64,000 bases of DNA from Azospirillum sp. B510 (GTDB taxonomy: Bacteria > Pseudomonadota > Alphaproteobacteria > Azospirillales > Azospirillaceae): the NCBI RefSeq assembly GCF_000010725.1, contig NC_013854.1:1207001-1271000 (forward strand), in the 5' to 3' direction. The notes under the pieces were generated by a model. That model saw only the letters and a program-made list of their open reading frames with translations. It had not been told where the DNA came from and did no database searches. This document shows, piece after piece, positions 16,204 through 24,956 of this stretch. The translations under genes were made by a program, and so were the position numbers. Within the stretch, counting starts at the first letter, position 1, and the number at the start of each line of letters is the position of its first letter.

Positions 16204-17634
16204 ATGAAGACCGAGCGCGCGGCCGGCGGCCTGCACGGCTTCACCGCCGCCGGCCTTCGGCTGGCGCGCACCACGGCCTTCCGGCTGGCGCTGCTCTATC
16301 TGGGGATGTTCGTCCTGTCGGTCGGGCTGATCCTGGGCGTGGTCTACCGGACCACGGCCGGCTTCCTCGAACAGGAGATCGGCGAGACCATCGCGCTGGA
16401 GGTCGCCAGCCTCCAGGACCATTACCATAATTACGGCTTGCCGGGCCTCGTCGATGTGGTGCGGACCCGCAGCTCGGTGCCCAACAACAACTCGATCTAT
16501 CTGCTGACCACGGCGGCCGGGGTGATCCTGGCCGGCAACTTGTCGGGCTGGCCGGCGGCGGTGCCCAGCGCCAGCGGCTGGACCCATTTCAAGGTCGCCG
16601 ACTATGGCGGGGCGAACGACCGCCCCTCCACCGCCCAGGCGGTGACCTTCACGCTGCCGGGACAATTCCGCCTGCTGGTCGGCCGCGACATGAGCGAGAT
16701 CGACCAGCTGCGCACCCGCATGTTCCGTTCGCTGGGCTGGATCCTGGGGGCGACCGCCCTGCTGGGGCTGGGCGGCGGGCTGTTGATGAGCCGGGGCGCC
16801 ATGCGGCGGATCGAGGCGATCAACCGCACCACCCGCCGGATCATGGGCGGCGACCTGAGCGGCCGGGTGCCGCGATTCGGCGGTGGCGACGAGATGGACC
16901 GGCTTGCCGGCAACCTCAACGCCATGCTCGACCGCATCGAACGGCTGATGACCGGCATGCGGCAGGTGACCGACAGCGTCGCCCACGACCTGCGCACGCC
17001 GCTGACCCGGCTGCGCTCCCGCATCGAGCTGGCGCTGCTGCACGAGACCGAGGACCCGGAGGTCTACCGCTCCGTCCTGCAGGACACCATCGTCGAGGCC
17101 GACCGGCTGCTGGCCACCTTCACCGCCCTGCTGTCGATCGCCGAGGCGGAGTCGGGCGCCAAGCGCCAGGATTTCGTGCCGGTGGAGCTGGCCGAGGTGG
17201 TGGAGCTCGCCGCCGACCTCTATGAGCCGGTCGCGGAGGAGCGCGGGCAGCGCCTGCTGGTCGACATCCGCGCCAAGCCGGCCGTCCACGGCAACGGTCA
17301 GCTGCTGGCCCAGGCTGTGTCGAACCTGCTGGACAACGCGATCAAATACACGCCGGACGGCGGCACCATCACGCTGGTGCTGGAGGGGCCGGCTCCCGGC
17401 CGGGCCGCTTGCATCGAGGTGGCCGACAGCGGCCCCGGCATCCCGGCCGAGATGCGCGACAAGGTGTTGCAGCGCTTCGTCAGGCTCGACACCGCGCGGG
17501 CATCGCCCGGCAACGGGCTGGGGCTCAGTCTGGTCGATGCGGTGGCGACGCTGCATGGCGCCCGGCTGGAATTGGGCGACAACGCTCCGGGCCTGAGGAT
17601 CAGCCTGCTGTTTCCCCCGGAGGCCCGGCGCTAA
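16204..17634 (+). CDS. HAMP-domain sensor histidine kinase
   Basis: 476 residues. Two membrane segments (about 35-57 and 178-198) enclose a periplasmic sensor region of about 120 residues, followed by HAMP (RTTRRIMGGDLSGRVPRFGG), HisKA with the phospho-His261 in DSVAHDLRTPLTRLRS, and HATPase_c (N box LLDNAIKYTPDG, G1 DSGPGIP, G2 NGLGLSL). It is the cognate partner of the OmpR-type regulator just upstream. The periplasmic part shows no named domain, so the signal is unknown. A terminator follows. Confidence 0.92.
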   Translation: MKTERAAGGLHGFTAAGLRLARTTAFRLALLYLGMFVLSVGLILGVVYRTTAGFLEQEIGETIALEVASLQDHYHNYGLPGLVDVVRTRSSVPNNNSIYLLTTAAGVILAGNLSGWPAAVPSASGWTHFKVADYGGANDRPSTAQAVTFTLPGQFRLLVGRDMSEIDQLRTRMFRSLGWILGATALLGLGGGLLMSRGAMRRIEAINRTTRRIMGGDLSGRVPRFGGGDEMDRLAGNLNAMLDRIERLMTGMRQVTDSVAHDLRTPLTRLRSRIELALLHETEDPEVYRSVLQDTIVEADRLLATFTALLSIAEAESGAKRQDFVPVELAEVVELAADLYEPVAEERGQRLLVDIRAKPAVHGNGQLLAQAVSNLLDNAIKYTPDGGTITLVLEGPAPGRAACIEVADSGPGIPAEMRDKVLQRFVRLDTARASPGNGLGLSLVDAVATLHGARLELGDNAPGLRISLLFPPEARR

Positions 17635-17653
17635 GCCCCGGCGGCAAAAAAGA

Positions 17654-17673
17654 AGCCCGCCGGATGGCGGGCT
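17654..17673 (+). terminator. Terminator after the two-component operon
   Basis: AGCCCGCC (17654-17661) pairs with GGCGGGCT (17666-17673) over a 4-base loop. An A-rich run (17646-17651) precedes it and CTTCG follows; the T tract is poor but the stem is strong and lies 20 bases after the kinase stop. Confidence 0.75.
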
Positions 17674-17865
17674 CTTCGAGTGACATCAGCGAGAATGACT
17701 CCTTGGCGTCACGACTGATATGGGGCGGTTCGGGACGCCTTCCATACCCATCTTCGGACTACCGCCGATGGACTAGCCGGCCGACGATCGGCAACGTCAG
17801 GGGGGTTCGCGCGTTCCTCTCCGAGGGGGCCGTCGGTCCGACGGCGCGTGCGGGAGATTGGAGAA

Positions 17866-18960
17866 ATGGCGACACCCAGCCGGCCGGCGGCTTACCGGGC
17901 CACCCCGCCGGGTGGCGGCACAACGCTGGAGCCGCCGCCCGATGGCGTGGCGCGGGCGCGGGGCGAACTGGCCGTCTTCACCTGGAAGGTGCTGATCGTC
18001 GCCGGGGTGGCGGCGCTGGGGGTCTTCCTGTGGAGGGTGTCGGGCACGCTGCTGCTGATCTTCACCGGCGTGCTGCTCGCCATCCTGCTCCAGCGGCTGA
18101 CCGGACTGGTCCAGCGGGCGGCCGGGCTCGGTCATGGCTGGTCGCTGGCCATCGTGCTGGTGACGCTGGCCCTGCTGGTCGGTGGCGGCGTCTGGCTGAT
18201 GGGCACCTCGATGGCGGCGCAGCTTGGCCAGTTGCAGGAACAGGTCGCCAAGGCGATGGACATGCTGCCCGACGGCTGGCGCCAGCGAATCCTGGAGCAG
18301 GGCAGGGATTGGCCCTGGATGAACCAGCTGGGCTCCGTCGCCTCCGGCCTCGTCTATGTCGTCGGTGACGCGGTGGTGGTGATGTTCGCGGCCCTCTATC
18401 TGGCGGCGTCGCCGGGGGTCTATCAGCGCGGCGTGGTCCTGCTGGTGCCGCCGGCCGGGCAGACGCGCGCCTGCGAGGTGATGGCGGTGGCCGGCGACAG
18501 CCTGTGGAAATGGCTCATCGGGCAGTTCGTCGCCATGGCGGCGGTGGGCGTGATGATCGCGGCCGGGCTCTGGCTGCTCGGCATCCCGTCGGCGCTGGCG
18601 CTGGGCATGGTGGCCGGGCTGCTGGAGTTCATCCCGCTGCTCGGCCCCGTGCTGGCGGCGGTACCGGCGCTGATGATCGGCTTCGCCCAGTCGCCGCAGG
18701 ATGCGCTGTGGGTCGCCGGGCTCTATCTGGTCATCCAGCAGGTGGAGGGGAACCTGATCACGCCGCTGTTGCAGAAGCGGGTCGTCGACCTGCCGCCGGT
18801 GATCACCATCGGGGCGATCGCCGCCGGCGGGGTCCTGTTCGGCGTCATGGGCATGTTCCTGGCGACGCCGATCGCGGTGGTCGCGCTGGTCCTGGTCAAT
18901 CTGCTCTATATCGAGGACAGGCTGGGGCAGCCCCGGCATTTCCCCGGCGGCAAGTCCTGA
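17866..18960 (+). CDS. AI-2E family membrane transporter
   Basis: 364 residues from the ATG at 17866, chosen for GGAGATTGGAGA just upstream; the GTG at 17848 would add six residues. It is an AI-2E_transport family protein: paired N-terminal helices (AVFTWKVLIVAGVAALGVFL), a soluble segment (about 120-165), then five or six helices with the conserved EFIPLLGPVLAAVPA and VEGNLITPLLQKRVVDLPP. Members range from TqsA-type exporters to Na+/H+ antiporters, so the cargo cannot be stated. Convergent with the MFS gene. Confidence 0.9.
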   Translation: MATPSRPAAYRATPPGGGTTLEPPPDGVARARGELAVFTWKVLIVAGVAALGVFLWRVSGTLLLIFTGVLLAILLQRLTGLVQRAAGLGHGWSLAIVLVTLALLVGGGVWLMGTSMAAQLGQLQEQVAKAMDMLPDGWRQRILEQGRDWPWMNQLGSVASGLVYVVGDAVVVMFAALYLAASPGVYQRGVVLLVPPAGQTRACEVMAVAGDSLWKWLIGQFVAMAAVGVMIAAGLWLLGIPSALALGMVAGLLEFIPLLGPVLAAVPALMIGFAQSPQDALWVAGLYLVIQQVEGNLITPLLQKRVVDLPPVITIGAIAAGGVLFGVMGMFLATPIAVVALVLVNLLYIEDRLGQPRHFPGGKS

Positions 18961-18985
18961 TCGGCCATCCGGTCCGCTCCGCCGG

Positions 18986-20542
18986 TCAGCCCTCCGCCAC
19001 CGGGTCGGTTCCCGCGCGGCCGGGGCTGGCCGAGCGCAGCGGCAGCTCCTTCAGGAACAGCGTCATCGCGAAGGAGACGACCGCCAGCGCCGCGGCCAGC
19101 AGGAACAGGGTGGCGAAGCCATGCTCCAGCGTCGCCACCACCCCGCCGCGGGCGGCCGGCGGCAGGCTCGCCAGGGCGGCGGCGCCATGCTCCAGCACTG
19201 CGCGGCCGGACAGGCCGGCGCCCGCCAGCCGCTCCGACACCACCGCGTTGAAGACGGCGCCGAACACGGCGACCCCGACCGAGCCGCCGAGCGAGCGGAA
19301 GAAGCCGACCGACGCGGTGGCGGCGCCCAGGTCGCGCTGATCCACCGCGTTCTGGACCGCGACGGTCATCACCGGCATCACCAGCCCAAGCCCCATGCCG
19401 AGCGGCACCAGGATCAGCGTCGACCACAGCCCATCCCCCGCCAGCGCCGGCAGGGCGCCGAGCAGGGCGTACATCACCCCAGACAGGGCCAGACCGGCCA
19501 AAGGGAACGCCTTGTAGCGCCCTGTCTTGGCGATCAACCGCCCGCCGCCGACCGACCCGATGGTCATGCCCAGCACCAGCGGCAGCAGCAGCAGGCCCGA
19601 CACCGTGGCGCTGGTGCCCCGGACCAGCTGGAGATGGAGCGGCAGATAGACGATGCCGGCGAACAGCACCATCGCCGACACCGCCACCACCGGCGTCGCC
19701 ACCGCCACCACCGGACGGCGGAACAGGTGCAACGGCAGGATCGGCTCCTCGATCCGGCGCTCGTGCCACAGGAAGACCGCCAGCATGACGAGGCCCGCCG
19801 CCAGCAGGCCGAGGGTCGCCGGGCCGCTCCAGCCCATGGCGTCGCCGCGGGTGGCGACGACCAGCAGGCTGGTCACCGCCCCGGTGAGCAGGGCCGCCCC
19901 GGCCAGATCGATGCGCGGCCTCGCCCGGCCGGCGGGCAGGCGCGACAGGGTGCGGCGGGTCATGGCGAGCGCCGCGACGCCGAGCGGCAGGTTGATCAGG
20001 AAGATCCAATGCCAGCCGATGGTCTCGGTGAAGATGCCGCCCAGCAGCGGCCCGGCGACGCTGGCCAGGGCGAAGACGCCGCCGATCATGCCCTGATAGC
20101 GCCCACGCTCGCGCGGGGCGACCACATCGCCGATGATGGTGAAGGCCAGCGCCATCAGCCCGCCGCCGCCCAGCCCCTGCAAGCCGCGGAACAGGATCAG
20201 CTGCGTCATGCTCTGCGCCGCGGCGCACAGCGCCGAGCCGACGAGGAACAGCAGGATCGCCGTTTGCAGCACGCGCTTGCGGCCATAGAGGTCGGACAGC
20301 TTGCCGTAGATCGGCGTCGTGGTGGTGGAGGTCAGCAGATAGGCGGTGACCACCCAGGGCAGCATGTCCAGCCCGCCGAACTGGCTCGCCATCGTCGGCA
20401 GGGCGGTGGCGACGATGGTCTGGTCCATCGCCGCCATCAGCATCGCCAGCGCCACGCCACTGAACACCCGCAGGATTTCCTGGTGGGTGAAGACGTGCGC
20501 CGCGGCATCGGTCGGCGACGGGTGGGCGGCGGTGTGTGTCAT
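18986..20542 (-). CDS. DHA2-family MFS drug efflux transporter
   Basis: 518 residues with about 14 membrane helices, the DHA2 (EmrB/QacA) type. Signatures are AMDQTIVATALPTMA in helix 1 (with the Asp conserved in this family), motif A as GKLSDLYGRKR, and motif C-like GPLLGGIFTETIGWHWIF. It exports lipophilic toxic compounds using the proton gradient. No EmrA adaptor or TetR/MarR regulator is next to it, so it probably works alone in the inner membrane. Substrate unknown. Confidence 0.92.
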   Translation of the reverse strand: MTHTAAHPSPTDAAAHVFTHQEILRVFSGVALAMLMAAMDQTIVATALPTMASQFGGLDMLPWVVTAYLLTSTTTTPIYGKLSDLYGRKRVLQTAILLFLVGSALCAAAQSMTQLILFRGLQGLGGGGLMALAFTIIGDVVAPRERGRYQGMIGGVFALASVAGPLLGGIFTETIGWHWIFLINLPLGVAALAMTRRTLSRLPAGRARPRIDLAGAALLTGAVTSLLVVATRGDAMGWSGPATLGLLAAGLVMLAVFLWHERRIEEPILPLHLFRRPVVAVATPVVAVSAMVLFAGIVYLPLHLQLVRGTSATVSGLLLLPLVLGMTIGSVGGGRLIAKTGRYKAFPLAGLALSGVMYALLGALPALAGDGLWSTLILVPLGMGLGLVMPVMTVAVQNAVDQRDLGAATASVGFFRSLGGSVGVAVFGAVFNAVVSERLAGAGLSGRAVLEHGAAALASLPPAARGGVVATLEHGFATLFLLAAALAVVSFAMTLFLKELPLRSASPGRAGTDPVAEG

Positions 20543-20583
20543 GGTCGGGCGTCTCGGACGTGAAGGTCTCTGAACGGGAAGAC

Positions 20584-20611
20584 CCCCCTCCTCCCCGTCG
20601 GGAGGAGGGGG
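20584..20611 (-). terminator. Strong hairpin between sppA and the MFS gene
   Basis: CCCCCTCCTCCC (20584-20595) and GGGAGGAGGGGG (20600-20611) form a 12-base stem with a 4-base loop, 28 bases past the sppA stop. It lacks a real T run, so it is a hairpin with probable, not certain, terminator function. Confidence 0.6.
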
Positions 20612-20638
20612 ATGATCAAGGGGTGGTTTCCTGCGACG

Positions 20639-22396
20639 TCACCGGTCCAGCGTCATCGCCGGCATGCGCGCCTGCACGCCTTCCCCGGCACCTTGGGTGG
20701 CGGCGAGCAGCGGGCGCAGTTCCGCCAGCAGCGGGCGCAGTTCCGCCGCCGTGGCCAGCGCGCCGACCAGATTGCCCTTGCCGGCCAGCAGATCCAGCAA
20801 CTCGTCGGTCACCGATTTCGGCGGCGGGTAGGGGGCCAGCGTCACCGGGGCGTCGGGGGCCAGGCCGGCGGCGGTGCGGGCCAGGATCAGCGCCTGTTCC
20901 TGGCCGCCGAGATCGTCGATCAGGCCGAGGTCGCGGGCCTGGGCGCCGGTCCAGACACGGCCCTTGGCGATGCCGCGCGCCTGGTCCGGCGTCATCCGCC
21001 GCGCTTCGGCCACCCGTTGCAGGAAATTGGCGTAGGTGTCGTCGATGATGGCGGTCAGCCGTTCGGATTCGCTGTCGCCGAACGGGCGCAGCGGCGACCA
21101 CATGCCGGCGTTGCGGGCGCTCCGCACCCCGTCCCAATGGACGCCCAGCTTGTCCGACAGCCCGCCGATGGCGAATTTGCCGGCGACGACGCCGATGGAG
21201 CCGGTGAGGGTGGCGGGGGAGGCGACGATGCGGTCGGCGGCCAGCGCGATCCAATAGCCGCCCGACGCGGCGGCGTCGCCCATGCTGGCGATCACCGGCT
21301 TGCCGCTCTGCCGCGCCCGGACCAGCGCCCGCCGGATCGCCTCGGAGGCGGAGACGGCGCCGCCGCCGCTGTCGATGCGGAACAGGATGGCGCGCACGTC
21401 GGGATCGTCGGCCGCCTCCTCGATGGCCTGGACGATGGTATCGGAGCCGGCGGACAGGCCGCCCGTCGCCGGCTTGCCGCTCTCGCCGCCGGTGATGGTG
21501 CCGACGGCGTTGATCAGGGCGATGGTCGGCCCGTTGCCGTTGGGGTTGCCGGCGACCGCCAGATAGTCGCCCGGCGCCACCGTCTCCGCCCCGTCGCCGG
21601 CCCGTTTCAGCGCCTCGTCGCGCGCCTCGTCGGCATAGCCGAGCTTGTCGACGAATTTCTGGTCCAGCGCCTCGCGGCTCAGCAGCGGCGCCTTGTCCAT
21701 CGCCGCCCGCACCGTGGCGGGGGCGAGGCGCCGGCTCTTGGCGATGCCGTCGACCAGCTGGTTGGACAGGTCGGCGACCAGCCCCTCCATCATCTCGCGG
21801 TTGGCCGGGGTCATGCCGGCGGTGGTGAAGGTCTCGGCGAAGCTCTTGTATTCCTCGCGCTGGGCGAAGCTCGGCTGAACGCCCAGCCGGTCGAGGGCCT
21901 CGCGGGCGAAGGGCAGCTCCATCGACAGGCCGGTGATGCCGAGCGTGCCCATCGGTTGCAGCCACACCTCGTCGAAGGCGCTGGCCAGCAGGTAGGCGCG
22001 GTTGCCCGGACCCGCCCCGCCATACTCCTCGGCGAAGGCGACGGCGAAGCGGCCGGAGGAGCGGAAGCGCTCGATGGCGCCGCGCAGCTCCTGGGTCTGG
22101 GCGAAGCCGACGGCGTCGTCGCCGAAGCGGGCCAGCACGCCCTTCACCCGCGGGTCGCGCCGGCCGGCGTCCAGCGCATCCAGCACCTGACGCAGCGTGG
22201 TCCGCTGTTCGAACAGGCTGTCGATCCGGCCGCCGTCGCTCTCGGCCAGCGGCCCGGTCAGGTCGAGTTCCAGCACCACGGCGTCGGGCAGGGCCGGTTC
22301 GTGACGGACCGCCAGCACCACCACCGTCACCGCGCCGCCCACCAGCAGCAGCCCGATCAGCGCGAACAGACGGACGAAGAAACGGACGATCGCCAT
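20639..22396 (-). CDS. sppA: Signal peptide peptidase SppA, 67K type
   Basis: 585 residues with one N-terminal membrane anchor (VRLFALIGLLLVGGAVTVVVLA) and two tandem S49 peptidase domains, as in E. coli SppA (618). It clears cleaved signal peptides from the inner membrane. The Ser-Lys dyad is split as in E. coli: Lys184 in EEYKSFAET and Ser378 in AASGGYWIAL. The C-terminus carries a duplicated ELRPLLA heptad (see 20706-20747). It starts 59 bases after the AhpD-like gene on the same strand and may share its transcript. Confidence 0.95.
   Translation of the reverse strand: MAIVRFFVRLFALIGLLLVGGAVTVVVLAVRHEPALPDAVVLELDLTGPLAESDGGRIDSLFEQRTTLRQVLDALDAGRRDPRVKGVLARFGDDAVGFAQTQELRGAIERFRSSGRFAVAFAEEYGGAGPGNRAYLLASAFDEVWLQPMGTLGITGLSMELPFAREALDRLGVQPSFAQREEYKSFAETFTTAGMTPANREMMEGLVADLSNQLVDGIAKSRRLAPATVRAAMDKAPLLSREALDQKFVDKLGYADEARDEALKRAGDGAETVAPGDYLAVAGNPNGNGPTIALINAVGTITGGESGKPATGGLSAGSDTIVQAIEEAADDPDVRAILFRIDSGGGAVSASEAIRRALVRARQSGKPVIASMGDAAASGGYWIALAADRIVASPATLTGSIGVVAGKFAIGGLSDKLGVHWDGVRSARNAGMWSPLRPFGDSESERLTAIIDDTYANFLQRVAEARRMTPDQARGIAKGRVWTGAQARDLGLIDDLGGQEQALILARTAAGLAPDAPVTLAPYPPPKSVTDELLDLLAGKGNLVGALATAAELRPLLAELRPLLAATQGAGEGVQARMPAMTLDR
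20706..20747. repeat. 21-base perfect tandem duplication in sppA
   Basis: AGCAGCGGGCGCAGTTCCGCC occurs twice in a row (20706-20726 and 20727-20747). On the coding strand it gives ELRPLLA twice near the SppA C-terminus. It is in frame, so copy-number change would only alter tail length. Confidence 0.9.
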
Positions 22397-22454
22397 GATT
22401 CCTACCCTGTGTGGCCTCGACTGCGCCGGTGGCGAGGCCGGGAGCCTCCGGCCT

Positions 22455-23027
22455 TCAGCGGTCCTGGCTGTGGTACTCGCGGTTGGGGATCATGTCCACC
22501 GCGGTCGCCAGACGGTTGGACATGTTGTAGAAACCGGCCGTGTCGGCGATGTCGAAGATGTCCTCGGCGCTGAAACCGACGGCGCGCAGCGCCTCGCGGT
22601 CGGGCTCGCCCACCGACATCGGCTCCCTGGTCAGTTTCCAGGCGAAATCGAGCATGGCGCGCTGGCGCGGCTCCAGCGGGGCGACGCGGTAATTGGCCAC
22701 CAGCATCTCGCCCAGCTCGGGATCGCCGGACAGCTTGCGCACCGCCTGCCCATGGGCGACCAGGCAGTAATAGCAATGGTTGGCGGAGGAGACGACGACG
22801 GCGATCATCTCGCGCTCCAGCTTGCTGAGGCCGCTCTCGCCCTGCATCAGCTCGTTGTAGAGCAGGGCGAAGTTGCGCAGCTTGCGTGGCCGCAGGCTGT
22901 AGGCTTGAAGCACGTTGGGCACGAAGCCCAGCTTCTCCGTGCATTTGTCGAACAGGGCCCGCATGTCGGCGTCGAGATCGGGCGTTTCCGGCAGGGGCAG
23001 GGCCATGACGTGATCGGGTTGCGGCAT
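22455..23027 (-). CDS. Peroxidase-related AhpD-like (carboxymuconolactone decarboxylase) protein
   Basis: 190 residues from the ATG at 23027, which has GGAGGAACCACCCG directly upstream. The AhpD/CMD core holds the redox pair in NHCYYCLVAHGQAV (CxxC with the downstream His), and the protein fits the uncharacterised peroxidase-related group (GFVPNVLQAYSLRP, then LDFAWKLTREP and FYNMSNRLA). These proteins pass electrons to peroxides through the Cys pair, probably in the cytoplasm. It lies upstream of sppA. Confidence 0.88.
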   Translation of the reverse strand: MPQPDHVMALPLPETPDLDADMRALFDKCTEKLGFVPNVLQAYSLRPRKLRNFALLYNELMQGESGLSKLEREMIAVVVSSANHCYYCLVAHGQAVRKLSGDPELGEMLVANYRVAPLEPRQRAMLDFAWKLTREPMSVGEPDREALRAVGFSAEDIFDIADTAGFYNMSNRLATAVDMIPNREYHSQDR

Positions 23028-23195
23028 CGGGTGGTTCCTCCGTTTTATGGTTGTCGCGCCTCGCGGCCCGCGCAGGTTAGCCGCGCCGGGGGACGCTTGT
23101 CTCCCGTTCCGCTTGCCGCTCGCCAATCGGGTGCGGCTGTGTCAGAAAGAGGGGGTGAATGCGCGGATATGCCGCGTTCGGCGTGGCGGAGCGGG

Positions 23196-24263
23196 ATGAC
23201 CCGGCCGAAGCTCGATCTTCTCTCGGTCCTGGTGGTGGAGGACAGCGCCTTCATCCGCGCCGTCCTGGCCGCGACGCTGCGCGCCATCGGCATCGGCCGG
23301 GTCGAGGGGGTGGCGAGCGGCGCCGACGCCATCCGCTGGCTGGAGGAGCGCCGCGCCGCCCTGCCGCCGGGCACCGCTCCGGTCGATCTGATCCTGTCCG
23401 ATCTGGTGATGCCGGAGGTGAACGGGCTGATGCTTCTGCGCTGGATCCGGTCCAGCCCGCGCAGTCCCGACAAGTTCCTGCCGGTGCTGATGCTGTCGGG
23501 AGCCGCCGACCGCCAGTATGTCGAGCAGGCGCGTGATCTCGGCGCCACCGACTTCATCGCCAAGCCCTTCTCCGCCCACACCATCGCCAGCCGGCTGCTG
23601 TTCGCCATCGCCCGGCCGCGCCGCCACGTGCTGGCCAAGGGGTATTTCGGCCCCGACCGCCGCCGTGCCGACAGGCCGGTCGCCATGGATTGCCGGATGA
23701 CCGCGCCGTCGGAGATCCTGGTGGTGCACAGCGCGTCGAAGGCGCGCGGCATTGACCGTTTCCCGGTTATTTATTTCGACCTGCCGAACCGGCTGGGCGC
23801 CAAGGCCGGGCTCGCCCCGCGCGATCCGGTGCCGACCCTGCCGCCCGAGGTGCTGGCCGCCGCGGAGGAGGAGATCCAGAGCCGGGCCGGCGATTACGCC
23901 GTGTGGATCGGCTCGGAGGTGGAGGAGATGGGCCGCCGCATCGACCGCCTGCGGTTCGAGCCGGACTCGGTGCCCGCCTTGATGGCGCAGCTCAACCGCT
24001 CCGCCCACGAGATGCGGGGGCAGGGCGGCATCTTCGGCTATCCGCTGATCACCCACATCGCCAAATCGCTGTACGAGGCGACCCGAACCGGCCTGTCCTC
24101 CGTGACCGCCGATGAGCATCTGCTGTTCAAGGCCCATGTCGATGCGATCCGGGCGGTGATGAGCGGCCGCGTCAGCGGCGATGGCGGCGTCACCGGCCGG
24201 CAACTGCTCGCCTCGCTGGAAGTGGCGAAGCGGAAATACGCGAAGGCGGACGGGGCGGGGTGA
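23196..24263 (+). CDS. Response regulator with C-terminal Hpt domain
   Basis: 355 residues from the ATG at 23196 (GGAG just upstream); an ATG at 23169 would add nine. Residues 8-130 are a receiver with Glu15/Asp16, phospho-acceptor Asp69 (LILSDLVMPEVNG) and TDFIAKPFSAH. A linker of about 110 residues with FGPDRRRADRP follows. The C-terminus (about 250-345) is Hpt-like: His271 in RSAHEMRGQGGIFG corresponds to the HxLKG phospho-His. It lacks a kinase or DNA-binding output and would work inside a phosphorelay. No partner kinase is adjacent. Confidence 0.82.
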   Translation: MTRPKLDLLSVLVVEDSAFIRAVLAATLRAIGIGRVEGVASGADAIRWLEERRAALPPGTAPVDLILSDLVMPEVNGLMLLRWIRSSPRSPDKFLPVLMLSGAADRQYVEQARDLGATDFIAKPFSAHTIASRLLFAIARPRRHVLAKGYFGPDRRRADRPVAMDCRMTAPSEILVVHSASKARGIDRFPVIYFDLPNRLGAKAGLAPRDPVPTLPPEVLAAAEEEIQSRAGDYAVWIGSEVEEMGRRIDRLRFEPDSVPALMAQLNRSAHEMRGQGGIFGYPLITHIAKSLYEATRTGLSSVTADEHLLFKAHVDAIRAVMSGRVSGDGGVTGRQLLASLEVAKRKYAKADGAG

Positions 24264-24269
24264 GGAGGG

Positions 24270-24566
24270 TCAGTCCCGCATGAGCTGTGGCAGGTCCCTT
24301 GCGCCGTGGACGACGCGGATGACGATTACGCGATCCGGCTCTTCAACCTTGTACACAATCAGATAGGGGGAGACGGCAAAGCTGCGCAAGCCGGCGCCGA
24401 ACTCCGGCCTGACCCGGCCCAAGGTCGGAATGGCGGCGATCTTCCGACAATGATCCCGGATGTCCAGGACCATGCGGATGGCCGCCATCGGGTTGTCCTG
24501 GGCGATGTAGTCGCCGATGCTTTCAAGATCGGCCTGTGCGGCGGCGGTGAACTCCAGCCGTGCCAT
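24270..24566 (-). CDS. ParE/RelE-family toxin
   Basis: 98 residues of the ParE-type toxin fold: MARLEFTAAAQADLESIGDYIA, NPMAAIRMVLDIRDHC, LGRVRPEFGAGLRSF, then YLIVYKVEEPDRVIVIRVVHGARD. ParE members inhibit DNA gyrase, whereas RelE members cut mRNA; the sequence favours ParE. It starts 9 bases after the antitoxin gene, the usual antitoxin-first order. Confidence 0.9.
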   Translation of the reverse strand: MARLEFTAAAQADLESIGDYIAQDNPMAAIRMVLDIRDHCRKIAAIPTLGRVRPEFGAGLRSFAVSPYLIVYKVEEPDRVIVIRVVHGARDLPQLMRD

Positions 24567-24575
24567 GGCAGGTGA

Positions 24576-24887
24576 TCACCCCTGCTCGGATTGACCGGTC
24601 TTGTCGTGTTTGGAAATGGCGTATTTGGAGATCAGGCGCTCGAACAGCAGTTCGCCGTCCGTCGTCCGGCCGGCGGCCGCATCCTCAAGCCCCGTGGCGA
24701 TGTCCTCCTGAAGGGACATCCGCCGCTCATCCTCGCTTTCCTCGACGGGCTCTATGGTTACGCGGAAGCGGGTTCCGGCAGCGGGGGGGCTGGGAAGAGC
24801 GGCTATGATCGTCCGAGGCAGCTCTTCCACCTGAACGGTGGCCGTCACCCTGGAAGGGGATGCCGGGTTGGTCGGCGAAACAGGCAT
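24576..24887 (-). CDS. Antitoxin of the ParE-type pair
   Basis: 103 residues, assigned mainly from position just upstream of the toxin. The first part (VTATVQVEELPRTIIAAL, then GTRFRVTIEPVEESEDER) may be a small beta structure; the second is helical and acidic (SLQEDIATGLEDAAAGRTTDGEL) and would wrap the toxin. The DNA-binding fold is not of a type I can name with certainty. It is expected to repress its own operon. Confidence 0.72.
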   Translation of the reverse strand: MPVSPTNPASPSRVTATVQVEELPRTIIAALPSPPAAGTRFRVTIEPVEESEDERRMSLQEDIATGLEDAAAGRTTDGELLFERLISKYAISKHDKTGQSEQG

Positions 24888-24956
24888 CGCGAGGGGGCTC
24901 CGCGTCGGAAACGAGCCGCATCAGGATACATGTCCGCCGCAATGGTGAGAAGCGGC

